Shown one piece after another: positions 1 through 12,596 of a stretch of DNA of 64,000 nucleotides. The notes beneath the pieces were generated by a model, which did not search any database, was not told the DNA's origin, and saw nothing but the letters and a program-made list of their open reading frames with translations. The number at the start of each line of letters is the position of its first letter. The first letter of the stretch is position 1. Source of the DNA: Trifolium pratense (Eukaryota > Streptophyta > Magnoliopsida > Fabales > Fabaceae); assembly GCF_020283565.1 (NCBI RefSeq), contig NC_060064.1, forward strand, positions 24,882,337-24,946,336, read 5' to 3'. Position numbers and translations under genes: made by a program.

Positions 1-140
1 GTTGACTCGGTGAGATTGACGCTGAACTTGGTAGGGAGGACCGCAGTTCGACCCCCCGCAACTGCGATCGGGAGGGACTAGAACCACTTGATGCCAGAAC
101 TGATACCCGAACCAGATTCAACTGGTGGTGAAAACCAAAA
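1..140 (+). repeat. tRNA-derived SINE, cut by the window start
   Basis: A box-B-like motif (GTTCGACCCCCCG) follows a run matching the body of the better-preserved SINE at 33.8 kb: both share 'gctgaacttggtaggga' and 'accacttgatgccagaact'. The copy ends in an A-rich tract near 140. Its box A is mostly outside the window. Pol III-type internal promoters are typical of plant SINEs; activity is not implied. Confidence 0.6.
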
Positions 141-654
141 AATAATGACTAATTATATAAAAAATACTATTAGCACAATTATTGCATGTGAACAAGTTTT
201 TTTTTTTTTTTTTTTTTGTGGTCTTGAACAAGAATTGTTTTTAATGTATTAAAATAAAAATATTAAGTATTTGTTATTTACACGATAGATCAATTTTAAT
301 TGGTTGAATGAGCCCATTTAATCATGGATTAAGTTTTTTTTTTTTTTTTTTTTTGATAAATCATGGATTAAGTTGAAATGGCAAATTTTGGCAATATTAT
401 ATGCTATGATTGCCAGCTACGTAGCTATTCATATAACGTGGCAAGGACTGTAAACTTGCCCGAGAGAGAGAGAGAGACACAAAAAATAAAATAAAATAAT
501 AAAATAATAAAATCGACTTCTATAAATTGTGATTCCAATGACCAATGATAGTGCAACCACAACCTTGTGTATAGGAAGGAAGAGTATATAGATATTGTTT
601 GAGTGAAGGGGAGCCAAATAAGTTAACAACATATATAGCACAAATTAAGAGATT

Positions 655-3600
655 ATGGCAGGCCCAATGAGACCACAAATTGTGCTATTTGGCTCTTCCA
701 TAATTCAAATGAGTTTTGATAATGGTGGTTGGGGTGCTATTCTAGCTAATTTGTATGCTAGAAAGGTCATTTTCTTGCTACTCCATGGTTATTTTTTTCA
801 TTTATCTTTTTATGGTACATTTACATATACTTTCATTCTCTCCAAATATATTTGTAACCAAAAAAAAATTCTCTCCAAATATATATATATTTTCATCTTA
901 TTCTCCATTATAGACCCCAGCTCCCTCCAGTTTTATTATAAACAAAAATGTATATACATATTTACCCCAAAATACATATATTTTTTTGTGTTTAAGATAG
1001 AGGGAATATTTATTAAGCAAATTGATAAAGCAGTGAAAATATTTATTTAAGCAATAAGAACAATATATTTACACCCGTTAGCACGACTCACTTGATAAAA
1101 ACATTATACGTAATATACAGGGACACTCCCACTTATTTACCTTAAAAACGTAAAATTTACTAAGCATTCGAACTCGGATCATCTGCAACTATTATACCAA
1201 AACATGCATGTTATATTATATTAGTAGCAATAATATATCAACTTAAGATTTATTTTTTTCAAGAAAAAAACTTTAGATGTAATCTATAGTTATGTGATTT
1301 TAAACATGAGAATCTGAGGACTCTTTTTACTTGAAATGAATTTTTGGGTTTACAAATGCTCAGTAAAAAAAATTTACAATTGCATATTATGTTGTTGTAA
1401 TGTAACTATTGAGAGTGAAAATAAATTTATGTTTAATATTGACATGGTGATATATATATAGGCTGATATAGTGTTGAGGGGATACTCTGGTTGGAATTCA
1501 AGACGTGCTTTGGAGGTTCTTGATGAAGTTTTTCCCAAGGTATCTAATATATTCCATTGGTATCTATCTGAATATTCCAATTATTGAATATCCTATATGT
1601 TGTTATCCACTTGAATATTTAATTAATTTCTTCTATCATAAATATTTTTTTAAAAATATATTATTTTATTGAGCAATGTCCCCATTGGAGTCAACTAATT
1701 GAAATGGTCTAAGTGTCTTGGAAAATATTAATTTATTAGTTTGAGTAATCATGGACATGATTTAACTGAATTACTATCTTACAAAGGAAAATTGGACATT
1801 TTTTAATATGTTTGGTTGTTAAGATTTTGACCTAGTTTTACACAATGTGATTAGTGATTATTTCTCTAATTTATGGTCAATCGGAAATGTGTAATTACTT
1901 GTGTTTATTTTATTATTTTGGTTAAATTATTTAGAAGTGTTTACACAATTAATGTAAATTATAATTAATTACCTGTAACTTTTTTTATCAAGTAGTCTAG
2001 TGGCTAAAATTCAAACCTTATTAAGGTGAATAACTGACGTGTTCTCCAACTCTTGCATATAAAATATGATACTCCTACCAACCGAGTTAAACTCACGTAA
2101 ACATCATATATGTGACTTTGAAAGTAGTTAATTATACTTAAATTGCACTTTTAATAATCTAACAATTTTAAATGATAGTGTAAAAAATATTTGCACCCAT
2201 AATGTATATGTATATTAATATTCTTACTTTGGTTCATGCTAAGATTCTTTTGCTTTGTTTGTTCTGTTTTTTTAATCAACTTAGGATGCTCATGTGCAAC
2301 CATCATTGGTAATTATCTACTTTGGTGGGAATGATTCAATTCACCCTCACCCATCTGGTCTTGGTCCTCATGTCCCCCTTGAAGAATATGTTGAAAATAT
2401 GAGAAAGATTGCTAACTATCTAAAGGTAGTAATTAATGATTTTTTCCCTATTTCTTGGACAATTTTTATTTATTTATCATTATTATTATCTCAAAAAAAT
2501 ATTCAGCATTCTTTTTTGCCGGAGATCGATTAAACCATGGATGTGCCTGGATTCAAACATCGGTTCTATATTTTACATATTTGTCCCTATCAATAGAGCT
2601 ATGCTCACAGAGACTTATTTACTGTATAATTTATTAGTGCAGAGTTTGACACAAATAATAATGCTTTTCAGAGTCTTTCGGATCATATTCGCCTTATATT
2701 TCTCGCCTCTCCTCCTATCAGTGAAGTACAAATCAGGAAAAAACTCAGGTTCATGCAATTTCTGTTTGAATAATTTTTTAAACAATAATATACATGATTT
2801 TAATTCATACATTTATATATAATAGTAGTAGGATATTGCAAAAGTTATATATAAATTATGATGAACTTAATGGTGTGATTGAATATTCCAGTGCAACACA
2901 ATCTGGAAGAACAAATGAACATTGTGGAATATATGCAAAGGCATTGGTGGAGCTATGTGATGAAATGAATTTAAAAGTCATTAATCTATGGTCTGCAATT
3001 CAGCAAAGGGATGACTGGTTAGATGTCAGCTTTACGTGAGTATAAATATTCCTTATAACTTTTGTTAAAAAAAACAGGAACATTCCTTAACATTTCCAAA
3101 ACATCCCTTTTAGTTTCTCTATCAATTTTTTCCAGTCACTATTTCAAATAAAAATCCATTTTAAAGTAATTAAATAACCGATATATCTGGTCAAAATATA
3201 TAGTACTAATTTTATTCAATGAATTATTTATAATAGCGACTGACAAGAATGTTATTACTATGATATATGACTAATTTTTCACATAGACTTCCAACTCACA
3301 TCCAAGTGGCATTATTATTCCCATGTGACAATGTTATGTGTTACTATCAACATTAAATAAATGAAGATTGACTACAATGATTAAAAGGAATTATTTTACC
3401 GATCGTTAATTTGTTCAGTGATGATTGAGAAGGAGCTGAAATTATTTGATGTTAGAACTGACTCACGAACTATATTAGACAGTCTAGTTGATCGGTTACT
3501 GGTGGTGAAAAAAATTATTTTGCTAAACTACACACAAAGAAAAAATAGTGTGATGTTTCTTGATGATTTTTTTTTTTTTTATGAATAAACAAATAATAGT

Positions 3601-3913
3601 ATATTAGTTGTTATGTGTTACTATTTTCTTTCACTATTATAAAAATGTTAATATTTTACGTTTATTTTTTTAATGCGATTATTATTATTTTTTTATTAGG
3701 GATGGAGTTCATTTATCAGCTGAAGGAAGTAAGGTAGTTTTGAAGGAAATATTAAAAATCCTTAGGGAAGCAGATTGGAAGCCAAATTTGCATTGGATGG
3801 CACTACCAACTGAATATGCTGAAGATTCACCATATTACCCTCCAAGTCCAGATGGAACCACCACCATAAATGTGTCCTACAGTATCCCTAGGAGACATTT
3901 GCAATGGGATTAA
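655..3913 (+). CDS. GDSL/SGNH esterase, CPRD49-like (array copy 1)
   Basis: Exons are 655-765, 1462-1539, 2285-2425, 2672-2748, 2892-3035 and 3700-3913, all with GT-AG borders and phases 0,0,0,2,2. They encode 254 aa. The family hydrolyses acyl or acetyl esters. Block I is FGSSI (residues 12-16) with Ser15 as the likely nucleophile; the usual GDSL Asp is Ser. Block III is GGND (Asn79) and block V is DGVH with Asp185 and His188. No N-terminal signal peptide is visible, so a cytosolic enzyme is inferred, unlike the many secreted plant GDSL lipases. The start is the first ATG, matching exon 1 of the second copy. A TATA-like run lies near 585. Intron 5 holds an old SINE. It is the most diverged member at the C terminus. 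Confidence 0.94.
3380..3515 (+). repeat. Degenerate SINE in intron 5 of GDSL copy 1
   Basis: The stretch 'ttgatgttagaactga...actggtggtgaaaa' parallels the 3' half of the SINE at position 1 and ends in an A-run. Box A and box B are eroded. It is an old copy recognised only by comparison with the other two. Confidence 0.4.
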
Positions 3914-5082
3914 TCTATAAAAAGCATTTGTGTGGTGTGGTTTGAGTATAAAAAAATGAAGCAATAATTGAAAAGAAAAAAGAAAAAAAAACACTTTGGT
4001 TATTGTTATTTTTATATGCAATTTATTTTGCAAAGATTGAAAGAAATTCAATTGTGTGGAGCTCTTGAAAAAAGTCAGTCACAGAAAGGGAAAGGTTATA
4101 TATTTCATATTTTATTTAAATAATAAAGGGAAGAGTTTTTTTTTCTTCATGTTGTGAAAGTCCCTACTCTTTCCTTTGATAAGGAACGGTTTGATTATTA
4201 TGTATTTATCATTTGTTGGAATTTTTTATGTAATTTATATACGCTCAATGTATATATTAATTCATATCAATTTAAATTTACATGTCACTTCTCCTATTTT
4301 TTTAGTAGATAAACAAAAATAATAAAAAATCGAAATTTAGCACATAAAATAGAGGGATTGGGTCCAATCATTGTCCGGCAATTCTCCCCATATCTATAAA
4401 CCTTTTGTATTTTCAACAACTACAAATACAATAAATTCTAATTAATTTCATATCTAGTTAGACATTCAACAAAAAAAAAAAAGTTTTTCCCATAAAAAAT
4501 GCTAATAAGTTTTTCCCGAAAAATATGTCCGTAAATTTAGTTCATTTGGAGTTCGAACCTCAAACATTCCATTAATTTACTTTAAGAGTAAAAAATTTAG
4601 TCACTAAAATATAGTACTTGACTAAAAAACAAAGTTATCACGAAAAATTGGTAAAGAAACTTAAGTCAAATATACGTTTTAACTAAGCTATTAAGTTTGA
4701 TCTAGTGGTGAAAATTTTTGATAATTTGTTATAGGTTGTAGATTTGATTATCAGTTCCATTATAAACAAAAAAAAAACATACGATTTAATTGATGAAAGT
4801 ATTACAATTTATTTATTCTAGATAAGCACTTATATTTTGTGGTGGTAAGCACTTTGCTTCCACCTTTTGGTTAAAAAAAAAAAGAAGATAAGCACTAATG
4901 TGAGTCAAAAAAAAAAAAAAAAAAGATAAGCACGGATGTATCGATAGATAGCACAAAGAAGTACTCAACTCATTGCAAAGATTGAGAAAAATCACCTTAT
5001 ACCTAAAATTGACTGATGAAGACATGCATGCTAATTGCTAAGTTATCCCAAATGGTTGTCTACACATGTATGGTCTAAGTTA

Positions 5083-5083
<1 letters not shown>
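3914..5083. other. Intergenic DNA with an eroded SINE-like piece
   Basis: AT-rich sequence downstream of GDSL copy 1. Around 4530-4620 a box-B-like 'gttcgaacctc' followed by 'actttaagagtaaaa' resembles the second SINE family (compare 17137-17275). No coding sequence is supported. Confidence 0.4.
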
Positions 5084-5115
<32 letters not shown>

Positions 5116-5393
5116 CATTAATCATAGAATACTATAACATATATCATTAATTGGAAATCATTTGATATGTTAAAGAGATAGATCAAAATTAACTCATTTT
5201 TTGAATATTCGTAAGACGTTAATTTTGATGTATCTCATTGACGTATCAAACGATTTCCGATTAATGTTATATTTTATCTATGTGATCTATGTTATGATAT
5301 CTTTCAATCCAACGGTCGATTTTGTAATACGATTTTCCGATAAAAAATTATAAGAGGTGTCATATAAAAAGTTTGACACCTTAGTGTCATTTG

Positions 5394-5472
<79 letters not shown>
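5084..5472. repeat. Repeat segment bracketed by two (AT)n arrays
   Basis: A TG/AT run (5084-5115) and a 75-bp (AT)n array (about 5396-5472) enclose about 280 bp. Motifs in this segment ('atcatttgatatgtta', 'tcaatccaacggtcga') recur in opposite or like orientation beside the (AT)n array at 51.2 kb, so this is a dispersed family associated with dinucleotide arrays. Confidence 0.5.
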
Positions 5473-8400
5473 TACCATTGGTGAAGGTATCTTTTAGCAA
5501 TGAACACCTTTTTAAATAGGGTATAATAATTCAAGCTTCTAGTATTATTTGCTCAATATAACATGTAAAAAACATATGATCATGGAGATCACACATATGT
5601 TTTTTTTTTCTAATAGAGAAGTGCTATACATGACGATAAGAAATGACTCGTAAAAATCATGAGCATACTTTATCAGAACTTGAACATTAAACTTTCAGAC
5701 ACTTTAACTTTTAGCTCAATCAATTGAACTATTCATCTCACCTCTATTTTATAATTATGTAACATTTCCTTAATCTAACATGGTAAATTTGACATGTGAT
5801 TGTAAAGGTGACAAGTTAATATGACCTGTGAGATGACCAATGACCATGAAAATAATAATGTATCCAAATATGTAGGGCTTGTAATGTGACATATGTAAGA
5901 TGACGGTGAATTAAAAAATGTTCAATTATTATCCATTCCGTTAATAATACAAATAAAAAATACCAATTATTCTTGACCAAAAAAAAAATACCAATTGATC
6001 TCCACCCCATCCAAGTGATAAGGTCTTGCACATATCTTTGGCATCATCATGATTCATGTGCTCTATAGTGCTCCATCAGCTGTGGGGTTGGAGATTCTCA
6101 CTGATACAGATTCTTTGTTTTATTTATTTATTTGGTGGGTCATACGAGAGAAACAGATTCTATGTACTCCATCAATGAAATTAGCCGACCCTAATAATTT
6201 TAAATAGACATGTTTATAGAGTTAGTTTAATTGTTGTGTAATGTTGATATAAAGATTTTTTATATATATATTTAATGATGTCATATGGATTTTTAAACAT
6301 AATACATAATGTGTTCGTATATTATTAGATGTATGTGTAAAATAATTTTACACTCACAGTGCATATAAATTAAATTCACATGTTTATATGCTAATGATAT
6401 GTTAAAAATTTAAATAAAGCAAAATGCATTTTACTTAATTTTTAATGTACAATTTTTTTTATAATTTAATGTACAAATTTTAAGAGAATATTTTTTAAGT
6501 CAATTTTTTGTCTTAATTAAAATTTATACATTTTTTATTAAAAATTAAGTAAAATACATATTTCCTTAAGTTATAAAAAAAAGTGTATATTAAAAATTTG
6601 TTGTTTTCATTCTTTGAAAAAATTGTGGTTTTGAATAATTTTTAAGTCAAAATCACCCTTTTGCATTTCTCCTTTCTTTTAAATTATACACAGAGATCAA
6701 TTTTTTTTCGTATTTTTTTTGGTCATTTTACTGTCTTTTTGTGAGGTTGTTTTGTTTGTTTTCATGATATGTGATTATCTATTTTTTTTTCACCTCATTC
6801 ATATATTCACTTTAGCGTTAGAGTGTTAACATTATTACAAGTACATTTTTCTCCAAATACCAAGAAATCAGACCAATCATCATACACAAAAAGGAAGGGG
6901 GAGAGTAATATCAACATTGTTATGACGAATTTATTCTCACAATCACAACACATTCCTTTCTGAGCGCACTCAGTTCATGAAAATTTGTCCACAAATTTGT
7001 ACCCATCAATCATTTTCGTCGTTAGTTTTTTCAAAATTACTAAAACATCCTTCAATTTGCATAATTTATATCAAATAAGTCCCTCTATTAACTTGGGCCG
7101 TTAGGAGTGTATTATCCCATATTTTAGTCAAGCTAAAATATGCGTTAAAACTCCTGTTTAAAGTTGCGTTGACTACATTCAAAGATACATTGACTTTAAC
7201 TTTCATAAGATGAGAAGTAAATGTCTTCAAGAACAAGAGAACTCTTATTTAAATTCTAGTTATGAAGGTTAATGGTAATGTGTTTAAGAATAAGAGAATT
7301 TTAAAGGAAATTATTTATAAGTATGAATCTTAAATCATACTCCAAGTCAAAAGGCAAAAGAGAAGAAATAACTTAGTTTCTTTTCTTATATATTTACTAT
7401 AATTCTGCCTTTCGATTACTCTTTCTTTCGATCATGTCAATTAACAGATCGAAATAGTATTTGTTGTGGACTTAGAATATTTTTCTTATTTCAGTTTCAA
7501 ATTCAGTTTGATTTCGATGGATGCAACGTTCCAAGTGACAGTGTATTTCAAATGTAAAGGGATACGTGGCAGAAGATTAGTATAGAAACGTTAGGTAGCA
7601 GTTATCATTCTTGTAACTATAAATACTAGTTTTTAAGTCGAAATCTTGGTCCCAATTCGCATACAGAAATCCTTGCAAACTCAAAGTACCCAAACGATTG
7701 TGAGAAACGAGTACAAAGGGAAAATGTATGAATCTGTGAACCATTTTCAATTCTTGTAATCATTTACAATTCAGTGCAAAGTTAAATTCCTGCAAAGTCT
7801 TTACTTTTAAACTTACTTTTCTGCATTTAAATGGTTCTCTCATTTGAGTGAACTTTCTTTCATTTACATTCAAACCTTGCAATTTACATTTTCTTTGCAA
7901 CTTTTACTTTTCAAAAACCTTTTATCATTATTTGCATTTAAACCTTTTTGCATTTAATATTTTTTAGCATAATAAATGTTTATTTCAATGATGAACATTC
8001 AAAACTCTTTTGAATTCAATACACAAAACTTGTCTCGAGATTTACTAGTTGATTTCTCAAGTAATTAATTTAAAGTAGCGCTTATTTACCAAAAATCAGT
8101 GTAAACAGAATGCTGACGTGTGGAGTTAACTGGTGACACATCCTTCTACGTTTGTAGGGACTAATTTGATTGATTTTAAAATGACAGTAAAAAATGTGTT
8201 ATTGTTCATGACCGTTGAATCATGCAACAACTCTATCGTTTTATTCCCTAATATAAACCCAAACTTCTAATCCCATTAACAAATTGAAATCCATAATTTC
8301 TATTCCTCCAAGTTTATTCAAACTCAAATAGAGATGATGTGTGGTGTCTATCTGCATAATTATAGCAGAGAAAGAACTCAAACACGAAAATCTTCAATCT

Positions 8401-8734
8401 CCATATTTAATGTTGACCGCACAATAGGAACTATTGAATGTTAGGAAATGAGTTGAGAGTGATGAAGTATTTGATAGACATAATTTTTTGTTTGAATTAT
8501 TCAACCAACTAATTTATTTGAGTGGCATGGATTGATATGATTAGAATAGACAAATGTCACATGGAAATCAATTTGGAACCTAGTTTATTAAAGAATGCAT
8601 CACAAATCTTGGAAAAATAGAAGCATGTGCGTAAAATTGTTTTAGCTTATTAAAGAATGCATCACAAATCTTGATTTTATACTCATCTTACATCATCAAA
8701 TTATGGGAATAACAGATAAAGTGGTTGGGATAAG
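5473..8734. other. Gene-free stretch, mostly unassigned
   Basis: AT-rich DNA without convincing exons. It includes the LTR-like block described separately at 7460-8110. Near 8584 and 8646 a roughly 30-bp run ('ttattaaagaatgcatcaca') is repeated. No GDSL exons are seen. Confidence 0.5.
7460..8110 (+). mobile_element. Possible solo or partial LTR
   Basis: The block contains a TATA-like 'ctataaatacta' near 7617. It is followed by a long C/T-biased stretch repeating 'ttgcatttaaa' and 'ctttgcaa', as in long LTRs of legume gypsy elements such as Ogre. It runs roughly from a TG (7460s) to a CA (about 8107). No matching target duplication or internal coding region was found, so the assignment is tentative. 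Confidence 0.28.
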
Positions 8735-10035
8735 TTGTATACAAATCTGACGATTTATTGTGTAAGACATGCTATTGAGATTCCTAATTTTGATGATACT
8801 CATTTTGCAATAAGATATGGACGCTCTCGTCTTGAAGAGAATCAAGTCACATTAGAACATTACTTTAAAGTTGAACTGTTTTTTGCTATTATTGATCAAC
8901 AATTACAAGAGTTGAATAGTAGATTTAGTAAGCAATCAATGAATTTGTTAACTCTAAGGGTAGTTATAAAGCTTTTAAAATTGATATTGTTTGCACTCTA
9001 GTTGAAAGATATTATTAGGCATGGCAATGGGGCGGGGCGGGGATGAGTTTTGCCTTCCCCAAACCCAAACCCATAAAGTTCGGGTTTCCCCAAACTCATC
9101 CCAAATTCGAGCGTGGATAAAAATGATAACCCCAAACCCATACCCAACGGGGATCGGGTATCCTCATCGGGTTTCGGGTATCCCCATTACGTCTCTTTCC
9201 ACGTGAATTTATATTATATTTTAATATTTTTTTATTAAAAAAAAAAATTAAATGTCCAAAATTATTTTCTCTCAATAATATTTTTTTTAAATAAAGAAAA
9301 AAAAATAGAAAAAATAGATTGTTTAATACTCAAATTAAAATAAAAAAATAAATATATGAACGTAATTTACGAGATTGTTTAAGTGTTTCTAATTTAAAAG
9401 AGGTGAAATCTAATTTTTAGTATAAGCGGGGCGGGTTCGGGGACGGGTTCGGGGTGGGTATCAATGTACTCATTACCCTCCCCAAACCCATCTTTTGAAA
9501 TCGGGGAAAACCCAAACCCGAACCCAAACCCAGTCAACTCGGGTTTTACCCGTCAAAACGGGTATGGTTTGGGTGGGTACCCGCGGGTATGGATTTTATT
9601 GCCATGCCTAGATATTATCCTTTGGATTTCAAAGAGCAAGATAAGATCACTTTGCCATTTAAGCTTCGACAATTTCATCTTGATGTACGTCAATCAACAG
9701 ATTTGAAGAATTTATCAACTATTCAAAAATTATGTTCGTGTTTGGTTGCAACTAACATGGATAAAATTTACTTCTTTATTATTAGACTGCTCCATCTTAT
9801 CATGACTCTTCCAGTTTCTACTGTCACAATTGAGAGGTCCTTTTCGGCAATGAAAATCATCAAGACTAAATTGCGAAACAAGATGAAAGGTCGATTTCTA
9901 GCAGATAGCATGACTGTTTACATATTGAAAGGGAAATTATTTCAAATATTAGTTCAGATTCAATTATTAATGATTTCAAACAGCTCGATACATGTAGAGT
10001 GTTATTTTAAGGTATGTAATTTAATTTTCTACTAA
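8735..10035 (+). pseudogene. hAT transposase remnant, ZMYM1/TTF-type, disrupted
   Basis: Two coding pieces are visible. At 8735-9001 the translation has features of the central region of plant TTF-type zinc-finger/hAT proteins ('IPNFDDTH', 'LQELNSRF'). At about 9611-9960 it has YYPLDF and the C-terminal dimerisation region with 'LPVSTVTIERSFSAMK'. A MITE (9016-9610) separates them. Removing it and one copy of its 8-bp target duplication restores continuity across ERYYPLDF. The N-terminal zinc finger and most of the transposase core are missing or eroded, so the copy is dead. No terminal repeats of the host element were found. Confidence 0.8.
9016..9610. mobile_element. hAT-type MITE inserted in the hAT transposase relic
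   Basis: The termini are TAGGCATGGCAAT and its exact complement (13 bp). They are flanked by a perfect 8-bp target duplication GATATTAT (9008-9015 and 9611-9618). Subterminal regions are GC-rich and inverted (GGGGCGGGGCGGGG on the left, repeated 'aaacccga' and 'cgggt' runs on both sides) around an AT-rich core. The 595-bp length and absence of a transposase fit a non-autonomous hAT element. Confidence 0.85.
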
Positions 10036-10639
10036 TAAACTTTGTGCTTATAATGACTTAAACTTTTGTATGCAATATAGTTTTGGTATTTAATTTAAAT
10101 ATTATAGTTTATTTTAGTGGTCCTCCTTTATTTTATTTCATGGTTCCATCTCTTGCTACAAATGTCATATTTAGCCCCACAAATTTGCATGGGCTTATTG
10201 TCCGGTGACGGTTGCTAATTCATGTTATGTTATTTTTGTAGTGTTTTAAATTAATTGGATTTTATTTTTTAGTTGGAATAAAACTCATATGTGATTTTCT
10301 ACCAAAATAAAAAAAACTCATATGTGATTTTCTAACTACATAAATGTTTGACTTGGTCAACAATAAGGGTCGGTTATTTATAAAAATAGGTTAAAATTAG
10401 GGGGTCAAAATTATTATTATAAAAGTTATGGCACAAAAATTGCAAGTTTGTGAATGTTATGGGATAAAAATTCATTTTAGCCAAGGAAAAATGAGGATAA
10501 ATATTTTTTTCGTCCTTATTAAATTAGAAAATTTTAGTTTTCGTCCTTATATAAAAAATCACATGTTTTCACTTTTCATCCTCAACAATTTTTCTGTTTT
10601 GTTTTTAGTCTATAATATCTAATTTATTAATTTTTTTAA

Positions 10640-10990
10640 TGTCAAAGTTTATAACCCCTGTCATGCTTGAGATATGTTTATATTATATCCCAACGGAGTT
10701 GTTCCTCATGCAACTCAATTTAGTATCTCTTATTTGTTTGGAAAGGAGTTCGGCTTGATTTATAATCTTATTTGAATTGTGTGTCGCTGGTCCATTTGAA
10801 AAGCGCGTAATAATCACTTATTCAAAAACAAGACTTTCTATTGCGACCCTGGTTGGTAAGATTAAAGTTTTCTCTTGATGGTGATTGAAAGCTAGGAAAA
10901 AGGATGGCCGTTTGATCTTATCCATTGAAAGGTAAGTCCTTTACCATGTTTAAGTGCTAATATTTAGGAGTTTTTTTTAGGATGTCACCC
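10640..10990 (+). pseudogene. LINE ORF2 C-terminal remnant
   Basis: Broken reading frames resemble the end of plant LINE ORF2: 'WKARNNHLFKNK' in one frame, then a lysine-rich 'LKARKKDGR' stretch in another. Both resemble the zinc-binding RT tail seen more clearly at 50.8-50.98 kb. Stops and shifts interrupt it. Ends are approximate. Confidence 0.45.
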
Positions 10991-11939
10991 ACATTTTTTC
11001 TTGTATTTGACACTTCTAACCCATCTTGTGCATTTAATATAATTTTCTTTAGCCTCTTTAAAAAAAAAACTCTATTATGTTAAAAAAAAAAATCAAAATG
11101 ATGTTAAAATTTTGTCCATTTAATATTAAAATAGATAAACCAACCCATGCCAACCTATGCCACTTTACTTTTTTTAGAAAATGCTAACTAGGGTCCCAAA
11201 TTAGGGGCAGATTCAGACTTAAAATACAAGTGTGGCTAAAATCTTAAAGAAATAATAAAATATATTATAAAATTATATAATATTGTTAAAAAAATCTGTT
11301 TATAAAATTCTGTTTGTTTATAAAATCTGTTTTGGTCCCTATAAATATCTTGAATTCCATTTTTAGTCCTTATAAAAAATTTCAGCAACTTTTAGCTCTC
11401 AAATATTTTTTATCGCAACTTTGGTCCATATTTTGAAATCAACTCATGTGTACTTTCATATTTTTCAATGATTTTTATATTCATGTTTATAATATTATAA
11501 GAATATCTCGCACAAAAATTTAGAATATTTTAACATAAGATTAATTATTTATGAATTTTTAAGCATAAAAAATTTTAAAATTCATATTAAATTCATCCAT
11601 TGTTAAAAATATTTAAACTTTTACAAGAAAGATTCTTACAATATACTCCCTCCGTCTCAAATTATAAGGTAAAAGTCTTTTGCGGTGCTATTTGATTTTT
11701 AGTATTGTTGTGGTGTTCGCTTATTCCTATTGAAAGATCAACTTCAGTCAATTGTAGATTCAATCAATGATTTGAGCATCAAACGTTGCAGATCTGGAAA
11801 TATGGATATTCCTCTGACTTTAATGTTATCATATTATTTATAGTACACAATTTGTCATTATATACTATTAACTTGGATGCTGTGAGTTTGTTCGCATATT
11901 CATCATTTTACATTTTTAACGATGTTGAATATATGATTG
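10991..11939. other. Intergenic DNA with old MITE scraps
   Basis: Phrases such as 'ttggtccctataaatatc' (11330s) and 'ctccctccgtctcaaattataagg' (about 11646) are hallmarks of common plant MITE termini, but full elements cannot be delimited. No genes are seen. Confidence 0.4.
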
Positions 11940-11941
11940 TA

Positions 11942-12361
11942 CTCCCTCTGTTCCTTAATATAAGAGGAAAACTACTTTTTAGATTCATTGAGAATCTAAT
12001 GTATCTAGTCCATTATATAAACTAGGTTTGATCAGTAAAATGGTCTCTTAAAACATTTTTGGTTTCACATTGGTCTCATAAAGAAAAAAAGTCTGAATAG
12101 GTCCTTAAAGAAAAAAAAGTCTGAATAGGTCCCATAAAGACATATCCGTTAATTAGTTTGGTCCTATTCGGATATGTCTTTAAGAGACCTATTCAGACAT
12201 TTTTTTTCTTTAAGAGACCTATTCAGACTTTTTTTCTTTATGAGACCAATGTGAAACCAAAAATATCTTTAAGAGATCATAATTAAACCTATAAACTAAA
12301 TATATTAGATACTCAATAAATCTAAAAAGTAATTTTCCTCTCATATTAAGGAGCAATAGAG
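11942..12361. mobile_element. Stowaway-like MITE, host of a nested element
   Basis: The ends are inverted: 'ctccctctgttccttaatat' on the left and its near-complement ending 'aaggagcaatagag' on the right. TA dinucleotides flank both ends (11940-11941, 12362-12363). The uninterrupted relative at 53254-53397 is 144 bp. The present copy is longer because another MITE lies at 12025-12289. Confidence 0.75.
12025..12289. mobile_element. Mutator-like MITE nested inside the Stowaway-like MITE
   Basis: A 9-bp direct duplication TATAAACTA lies at 12016-12024 and 12290-12298. The element is 265 bp with long inverted arms built from 'ggtctcttaaa', 'ggtttcacattggtctcat' and 'gtctgaataggtcc'. The interior is almost wholly palindromic. 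The 9-bp duplication suggests a MULE-type transposase in trans. Confidence 0.8.
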
Positions 12362-12596
12362 TATTTGATGCGATCTATCGCTGTAATAAGTTAAAAACTT
12401 GAAAATCACAATTCACCCCCTTAATAAACGACGGTCTAAACGTGAAGGAACAACAAACCAACCAACCCACCCCACCCCCCTTAATAATGCATACTGTAAT
12501 AATTTATTTAGTTTCGAATCTGCTCCTTCTTCTCCACTGAGTCACAGACAGATCACACTGACACTGTATCTGCGCCGTCCGTGTGAGAGAGAAAAA

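Noticed and set aside
655..1050. 131-codon ORF at the start of GDSL copy 1
   Set aside because: Only the first 37 codons are exon 1; the rest is intron 1 after the donor at 766.
7460..8110. Complete LTR retrotransposon
   Set aside because: No second LTR, primer site or gag-pol frame was found nearby; kept only as a low-confidence LTR-like block.
12399..12596. In-frame N-terminal extension of GDSL copy 2
   Set aside because: Upstream codons have no similarity to the family; the ATG at 12597 aligns with the start of copy 1.
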